From the NCBI GenBank assembly GCA_964469055.1, contig CAYXXN010000104.1, forward strand, positions 1 through 10,402: a stretch of DNA of 10,402 bases. The letters run 5' to 3'. Source of the stretch: CAYXXN01 sp964469055. Its GTDB lineage: Bacteria; Acidobacteriota; Thermoanaerobaculia; Multivoradales; JAHEKO01. The notes beneath the pieces were generated by a model. It did no database searches and was not told where the DNA came from. It worked only from the letters and a program-made list of their open reading frames with translations. Both the position numbers and the translations under genes were made by a program. Shown here piece after piece: positions 6,118 through 10,402 of this stretch. The stretch's first letter is position 1. Each line of letters opens with the position of its first letter.

Positions 6118-9015
6118 ATGAGCGACCCACGCGACCAGCGAGTGCCGGCCCACCGCACCGCCGTCGAGGCCCGCGGTGAGACCTTCTACCCCGGCCCGAG
6201 CGGGGTGGACCTCGCGGCCTTCCCGCCCAAGGAGCGCTGGGACGACTGGGTCGAGCTCGACTCGCGTGCCTGGCCGCGGCGGGTGGAGAAGCACTATCTC
6301 CTCGCCCCCACCACCTGCTTCAACTGCGAGTCGGCCTGCGGCCTCCTGGCCTACGTCGACCGCGACACCGGCGAGGTGCGCAAGTTCGAGGGCAACCCAG
6401 AGCACCCCGGCTCGCGGGGGAAGAACTGCGCCAAGGGGCCGGCTACCCTGAACCAGATCCAGGACCCGGACCGCATCCTCTACCCGCTGCGCCGAACGGG
6501 TGGGCGCGGAGACGGCAAGTGGGAACGGATCTCGTGGGACGAGGCGCTCGATCTCCTGGCGGCCCGCATCCGCAAGGCGCTGCAGGAAAACCGTCACGGC
6601 GAGGTCATGTACCACGTCGGCCGACCCGGCGAGGACGGCTTCACCGAGCGCATCCTGGCCGCCTGGGGCGTCGACGGCCACAACTCGCACACCAACATCT
6701 GCTCGGCCTCGGCGCGGGCCGGGTACGAGTTCTGGATGGGGATCGACCGGCCGAGCCCCGACCACGCGCGGGCGAAGGTGATCTTCCTGGTCAGCTCCCA
6801 CCTGGAAAGCGGCCATTACTTCAACCCCCACGCCCAGCGTATCGTCGAGGCCAAGAAGAACGGGGCCAAGCTCGTCGTCCTCGATACCCGGCTCTCGAAC
6901 ACCGCCAGCCAGGCCGACTTCTGGCTGGCGCCGGCGCCGGGCTCCGAGGCGGCCATCCACCTGGCGATCGCCAACCACCTGATCCAGCACCGCCTCTACG
7001 ACCGCGACTTCGTGCGCCGCTGGTGGAACTGGGAGGAGTACCTGGCCGAGGTCCACCCGGGCTTGCCGTCGAGCTTCGAGACCTTCGAGCTGCTGCTCGC
7101 CGCCGAGTACCAGGGCTATACCTTCGACGTCGCCGCCGCCGAGTCGGGTGTGGACGCCGAGACCCTGCGCCAGGTGGCCGAGCTGGTGGCGACCGCCGGC
7201 ACGCGGCTCTCCACCCACACGTGGCGCAGCGCCACCGCCGGCAACGAGGGCGGCTGGCAGGTGGCGCGCACGCTGTTCCTGCTCAACGCCCTGTTGGGCG
7301 CCGTCGCCACCCCCGGGGGCACTTACCCCAACGCCTGGAACAAATTCGTGCCGCGGCCCATCCGCCTGCCGCGCCACCCCCAGCACTGGAACGAGCTCAC
7401 CTTTCCCGGGGAATACCCCCTCGCCATGTACGAGCTCTCCTTTCTGCTGCCTCATCTCGTCAACTCCGGCCGCGGCAAGCTCGACACCTACTTCACGCGG
7501 GTCTACAACCCGGTGTGGACGAATCCCGACGGCTTCGCCTGGATCGAAATGCTCAGCGACGAGACCAAAGTCGGGATGCACGTGGCGCTCACGCCCACCT
7601 GGAGCGAGACCGCCTACTTCGCCGATCTCGTCCTGCCCATGGGTCACGGCCCCGAGCGCCACGACCTCCACTCCTACGAGCAGTACGACGGGCAGTGGAT
7701 CGGCTTCCGCCAGCCGGTGCTCAAGGAGGCCCGCCAGCGCCGCGGGGAGACGATCACGGACACGCGCGATGTGAACCCGGGAGAGGTCTGGGAGGAGAAC
7801 GAGTTCTGGCTCGAGCTCTCCTGGCGAATCGACCCGGACGGAGCGCTCGGCATCCGGCCGTTCGTCGAGTCGGAGAAACACCCTGGCCAGCGGCTCGGGG
7901 TGGACGAGTACTACGAGTGGATCTTCGAGCACTCGGTGCCCGGGCTGCCGGAGAAGGCCGCCGCCGAGGGCCTGAGTCCGCTCGCCTACATGCGCCGCTA
8001 CGGCGCCTTCGAGGTGGCACGAGACGTCGGCCGGCTTTTCGAGTGGGAGGTCGAATCAGCGGAGCTGGAGGATGCCGTCGAGGATCGCTTCGGGCGGGTC
8101 TACAGCCGCTCGCCGGCGGGTCCGGCGAACAACCTGGCCCCGGTTGGCGCTCCCGATCCTGACGCCCATGGACGCCGTGCTGTCGGCGTGCGAGTCGACG
8201 GCCAGGTGCTGCGCGGTTTCCCGACGCCTTCGGGGAAGCTCGAGTTCTACTCCTCCACGCTGGCGCGATGGGGCTGGGAAGAGGTCGCCATCCCCACCTA
8301 CATGCGCAGTCACGTGCATCCGGACGCTCTGGCGGCGGATCAGATGGTCTTGATCTCGACCTTCCGGCTACCGGTCCACATCCACACCCGCAGCGCCAAC
8401 GCCAAGTGGCTGGACGAGATCGCCCACAGCAACCCGCTGTGGCTGCACACGGCGGACGCGGCGCGGCTCGGCCTCGAGACCGGCGACCTGGTGCGCGTGG
8501 AGACCGAGATCGGCCACTTCATCGTCAAGGCGTGGGTCAGCGAAGGCGTTCGTCCCGGAGTGGTCGCCTGCAGTCATCACATGGGCCGCTGGAAACTGCA
8601 CGAGCAGGGACAGCGACAGATGATGGCGACGGCGGCGCTGCGGCGCGATGGCAACGAGTGGCGTCTCTCGCGCACGAATGGCGTGCACGCGTACGCCTCC
8701 TCCGACCCCGACACCGGTCGCATCTGGTGGACCGACGCCGGCGTGCACCAGAACCTCACCTTCCCCGTGCACCCCGATCCGGTGTCGGGGATGCATTGCT
8801 GGCATCAGGCGGTGCGGGTGCGCAAGGCCGAGCCAGGGGACCGGTACGGCGACGTGACCGTGGATAGCGCCAGAGCGCGCGCCGCCTTCGAGGCCTGGCT
8901 GGCCAAGGCGCGCCCCGCCACGACTCACTCTCCGGATGGCACCCGCCGGCCGCACTGGCTGATCCGCCCCCTGCGGCCGAGCCGTGAGGCCTACCGACTG
9001 CCCCAGGGAGGGTGA
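6118..9015 (+). CDS. DMSO-reductase-family molybdopterin oxidoreductase, catalytic subunit, no Tat signal
   Basis: This is a 965-residue catalytic subunit. Residues 64-104 hold the N-terminal [4Fe-4S] site (C67, C70, C74, C104), followed by the molybdopterin domain (about 110-560) and a C-terminal dinucleotide-binding beta-barrel (about 735-900). C195 in TNICSASAR sits where the Mo ligand is expected, so a cysteine-ligated bis-MGD enzyme (the thiosulfate/polysulfide/arsenate reductase, nitrate reductase Nap and formate dehydrogenase side) is likelier than a serine-ligated DMSO reductase. The N-terminus has no twin-arginine signal or hydrophobic stretch, so the protein should stay in the cytoplasm unless carried by a partner. 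The ATG at 6118 is chosen because it lies 17 bases after the preceding stop with GGGGA just upstream; an earlier in-frame ATG would overlap the previous gene by 163 bases. It surely works with the fused ferredoxin/NrfD protein. A cytoplasmic sulfite-oxidising SoeA-like role is one possibility. I cannot name the substrate. Confidence 0.93.
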   Translation: MSDPRDQRVPAHRTAVEARGETFYPGPSGVDLAAFPPKERWDDWVELDSRAWPRRVEKHYLLAPTTCFNCESACGLLAYVDRDTGEVRKFEGNPEHPGSRGKNCAKGPATLNQIQDPDRILYPLRRTGGRGDGKWERISWDEALDLLAARIRKALQENRHGEVMYHVGRPGEDGFTERILAAWGVDGHNSHTNICSASARAGYEFWMGIDRPSPDHARAKVIFLVSSHLESGHYFNPHAQRIVEAKKNGAKLVVLDTRLSNTASQADFWLAPAPGSEAAIHLAIANHLIQHRLYDRDFVRRWWNWEEYLAEVHPGLPSSFETFELLLAAEYQGYTFDVAAAESGVDAETLRQVAELVATAGTRLSTHTWRSATAGNEGGWQVARTLFLLNALLGAVATPGGTYPNAWNKFVPRPIRLPRHPQHWNELTFPGEYPLAMYELSFLLPHLVNSGRGKLDTYFTRVYNPVWTNPDGFAWIEMLSDETKVGMHVALTPTWSETAYFADLVLPMGHGPERHDLHSYEQYDGQWIGFRQPVLKEARQRRGETITDTRDVNPGEVWEENEFWLELSWRIDPDGALGIRPFVESEKHPGQRLGVDEYYEWIFEHSVPGLPEKAAAEGLSPLAYMRRYGAFEVARDVGRLFEWEVESAELEDAVEDRFGRVYSRSPAGPANNLAPVGAPDPDAHGRRAVGVRVDGQVLRGFPTPSGKLEFYSSTLARWGWEEVAIPTYMRSHVHPDALAADQMVLISTFRLPVHIHTRSANAKWLDEIAHSNPLWLHTADAARLGLETGDLVRVETEIGHFIVKAWVSEGVRPGVVACSHHMGRWKLHEQGQRQMMATAALRRDGNEWRLSRTNGVHAYASSDPDTGRIWWTDAGVHQNLTFPVHPDPVSGMHCWHQAVRVRKAEPGDRYGDVTVDSARARAAFEAWLAKARPATTHSPDGTRRPHWLIRPLRPSREAYRLPQGG

Positions 9016-9075
9016 CGCAGGGCGAAGACGGCGCGCCCGCGGAGCGGACCGCGGCCGACCGGATAGGCTTCGCCG

Positions 9076-9765
9076 GTGACCGTCTCGCCGCCGCTGGACA
9101 CACCCGTCGTCCAGGCCGCCGACTTGGCGCGCCGCTTCGGCCGTCGCTGGGCGCTCGCCCACGTGGACCTGGAGCTCCGGGAAGGGGAGGCCCTGCTGCT
9201 GACCGGGCCGAACGGCTCGGGTAAGACGACGCTATTGCGGCTGCTCGTCGGCCTGCTGTCGCCGAGCCACGGCTCGCTGCGCGTCTTCGGGCTCGATCCC
9301 GCCCGCGAGCGGACCGCGGTACGGGCACGTACCGCGTTGCTCGCGCACGATCTTTGGCTCTATCCGAGGCTCACCGCCGCCGAGACGCTGCGCCTGTGGC
9401 GGCGCCTGGGTGGGGAGAGCGCGGGCGACGAAGAGATCGTCGGCCTGCTCGCTCGAGTGGGCCTGCCGGAATGGGAGTCCCTACCCGTCGGAGCGTTCTC
9501 GGCCGGCATGCGCAAGCGGCTCGCCCTGGCGCGACTGCGCGTCGAGCGCCCGCGCCTGCTGCTGCTCGACGAGCCGTTCGCGGCCCTCGACGCCGACGGG
9601 AAGGGGCTCGTCGCTGCCTGGCTCGCTACCCTGCGCGCCGAGCGCGTGACGCTCATCATCGCCTCGCACGCTCTCGAGCTGGCGGCACCCTTGTGTGACC
9701 GGGCCGTGCGGTTGGAGGGAGGCCAAGTGGTCTGGCGTGGCGCCGCGCGCGACCTGGCGGCGTGA
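9076..9765 (+). CDS. ccmA: Haem exporter ATP-binding protein CcmA
   Basis: This 229-residue ABC ATPase is of the size and type of CcmA, which with CcmB and CcmC drives release of haem-loaded CcmE during cytochrome c maturation. Walker A GPNGSGKT is at 44-51, the signature region FSAGMRKR at 141-148, Walker B LLLLDEP at 161-167 and the switch histidine H198. The Q-loop region reads LLAHDLWLYPRLTAAETL, with AH where most ABC proteins have a glutamine; an H in this position is common in CcmA. The start is the GTG at 9076: an in-frame TAG four codons upstream rules out a longer product, and no ATG is close. The 60-base gap after the molybdoenzyme gene allows either read-through or a separate promoter. 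The downstream ccmB-like gene follows after 13 bases, which strongly supports CcmA over a generic ABC ATPase. Confidence 0.88.
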   Translation: MTVSPPLDTPVVQAADLARRFGRRWALAHVDLELREGEALLLTGPNGSGKTTLLRLLVGLLSPSHGSLRVFGLDPARERTAVRARTALLAHDLWLYPRLTAAETLRLWRRLGGESAGDEEIVGLLARVGLPEWESLPVGAFSAGMRKRLALARLRVERPRLLLLDEPFAALDADGKGLVAAWLATLRAERVTLIIASHALELAAPLCDRAVRLEGGQVVWRGAARDLAA

Positions 9766-9778
9766 CCTCGGGGGAGCG

Positions 9779-10402
9779 GTGTCGAGCGTCCTTACCCAGA
9801 CCTTCGTTCTCTTCCGCAAGGACCTACTGCTCGAGTGGCGGGGTCGGACGCGGACCGTGTCCGTGCTGCTCTTCGGCGTGGTGACGCTCGTGCTCTTCTC
9901 CTTTGCCCTGGGACCCGACACGCTCGCTCTCCGCCAAGGCGCGGCGGGATTCCTCACCCTGGCGTTGCTGCTCTCCTCGGTGCTCGGGCTGAACGAGAGC
10001 TTCCGCATCGAACAGGAGGATCGAGCTCTCGAGGGATTGCTGCTGCGCCCCGTCGAGCCGATGGCGATCTTCTTCGGCAAGGCGCTGGGCAGCACCTTCC
10101 TACTCGTGCTGTTGGCAGTTGTGCTCGTGCCAGCGGCTGTGGTGCTCTACGACCTGCGGCCCACGCCGACGGCGTTGGCGCGCCTGGCCGGCCTCTGGGC
10201 CCTGGCCGCCGCGGGACTCGCGGCGCCGGGAACCCTCTACGCAGCGATCACGGCGCGGCTGCGCAGCCAGGACGTCGCCTTGCCGCTCCTGCTCTTCCCG
10301 TTGGTCGTGCCCGTGCTGCTAGGATCCGTCAAGGCCATGGCGCTGGCGCTCGCCGGCGATCCCATGAACCAGCTCGGCTCCTGGGTCCTCCTGCTAGCCT
10401 CC
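9779..10402 (+). CDS. ccmB: Haem exporter membrane protein CcmB (3' end off window)
   Basis: There are 208 codons in frame to the window edge, compared with about 220 for whole CcmB, so only a short tail is missing. The N-terminus carries the usual basic stretch LFRKDLLLEWRGRTR (11-25) before the first helix, and the cytoplasmic loop reads EDRALEGLLLRPVE (80-93), like CcmB's D-x-ALE-x-LLL pattern. Hydrophobic helices fall near 28-44, 56-72, 103-124, 134-155, 167-188 and 200 onward, matching the six of the family. It is the membrane partner of CcmA. The start is the GTG at 9779; GGGGGAG ends only two bases ahead, unusually close, but no other start codon fits. A ccmC-like gene would be expected just beyond the right edge. 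Confidence 0.88.
   Translation, partial: MSSVLTQTFVLFRKDLLLEWRGRTRTVSVLLFGVVTLVLFSFALGPDTLALRQGAAGFLTLALLLSSVLGLNESFRIEQEDRALEGLLLRPVEPMAIFFGKALGSTFLLVLLAVVLVPAAVVLYDLRPTPTALARLAGLWALAAAGLAAPGTLYAAITARLRSQDVALPLLLFPLVVPVLLGSVKAMALALAGDPMNQLGSWVLLLAS

Noticed and set aside
6118..6280. A Tat signal on the molybdoenzyme (RR at residues 54-55)
   Set aside because: The arginine pair lies in a charged stretch with no following hydrophobic segment and is too far from the start.
6064..7932. A 622-codon open frame on the minus strand opposite the molybdoenzyme gene
   Set aside because: Its translation is rich in Gly, Ala, Val, Arg and His with no domain, as expected from the antisense frame of a GC-rich gene; the plus-strand frame has clear family motifs.

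Overview
The window is a dense, GC-rich stretch of bacterial chromosome. No gap between genes exceeds about 155 bases, and I see no RNA gene, CRISPR array, transposase or phage gene. The organism cannot be fixed from the sequence. The gene style (very high GC, a carboxypeptidase-regulatory-like secreted protein, a fused iron-sulfur/NrfD protein, a Ccm-type haem exporter) would fit Acidobacteriota such as Thermoanaerobaculia, or another GC-rich Gram-negative lineage. That placement is a guess.

Left part, minus strand: a xanthine-dehydrogenase-family molybdenum hydroxylase operon. The [2Fe-2S] small subunit (1282-1845) is followed by the molybdopterin large subunit (1192 to beyond base 1), whose motifs point to the 4-hydroxybenzoyl-CoA reductase side of the family. 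The FAD subunit is not in the window. The 89-base gap between the two genes is largely filled by six head-to-tail 11-base units with a self-complementary GGTNACC core, the oddest piece of DNA here. Upstream, also on minus, lies a 475-residue secreted protein (1932-3359): signal peptide, beta-sandwich domain, about 160 residues of proline-rich linker and a six-cysteine C-terminal domain.

A 152-base divergent region (3360-3511) separates this from the plus-strand genes. The first is a branched-chain amino acid aminotransferase (ilvE, 3512-4471), followed by a hairpin and a perfect TATAAT box.

The box opens a two-gene respiratory molybdoenzyme operon. One protein fuses a four-cluster ferredoxin subunit to an NrfD-type membrane quinone module (4568-6100). 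The other is a 965-residue DMSO-reductase-family catalytic subunit with a likely cysteine Mo ligand and no Tat signal (6118-9015). Together they form a compact complex that should exchange electrons between the quinone pool and an unknown, probably cytoplasmic, substrate.

Downstream on the same strand are ccmA (9076-9765) and ccmB (9779 to beyond the right edge), the start of a cytochrome c maturation cluster. The best candidates for something undescribed are the GGTNACC array and the compact fused molybdoenzyme complex.
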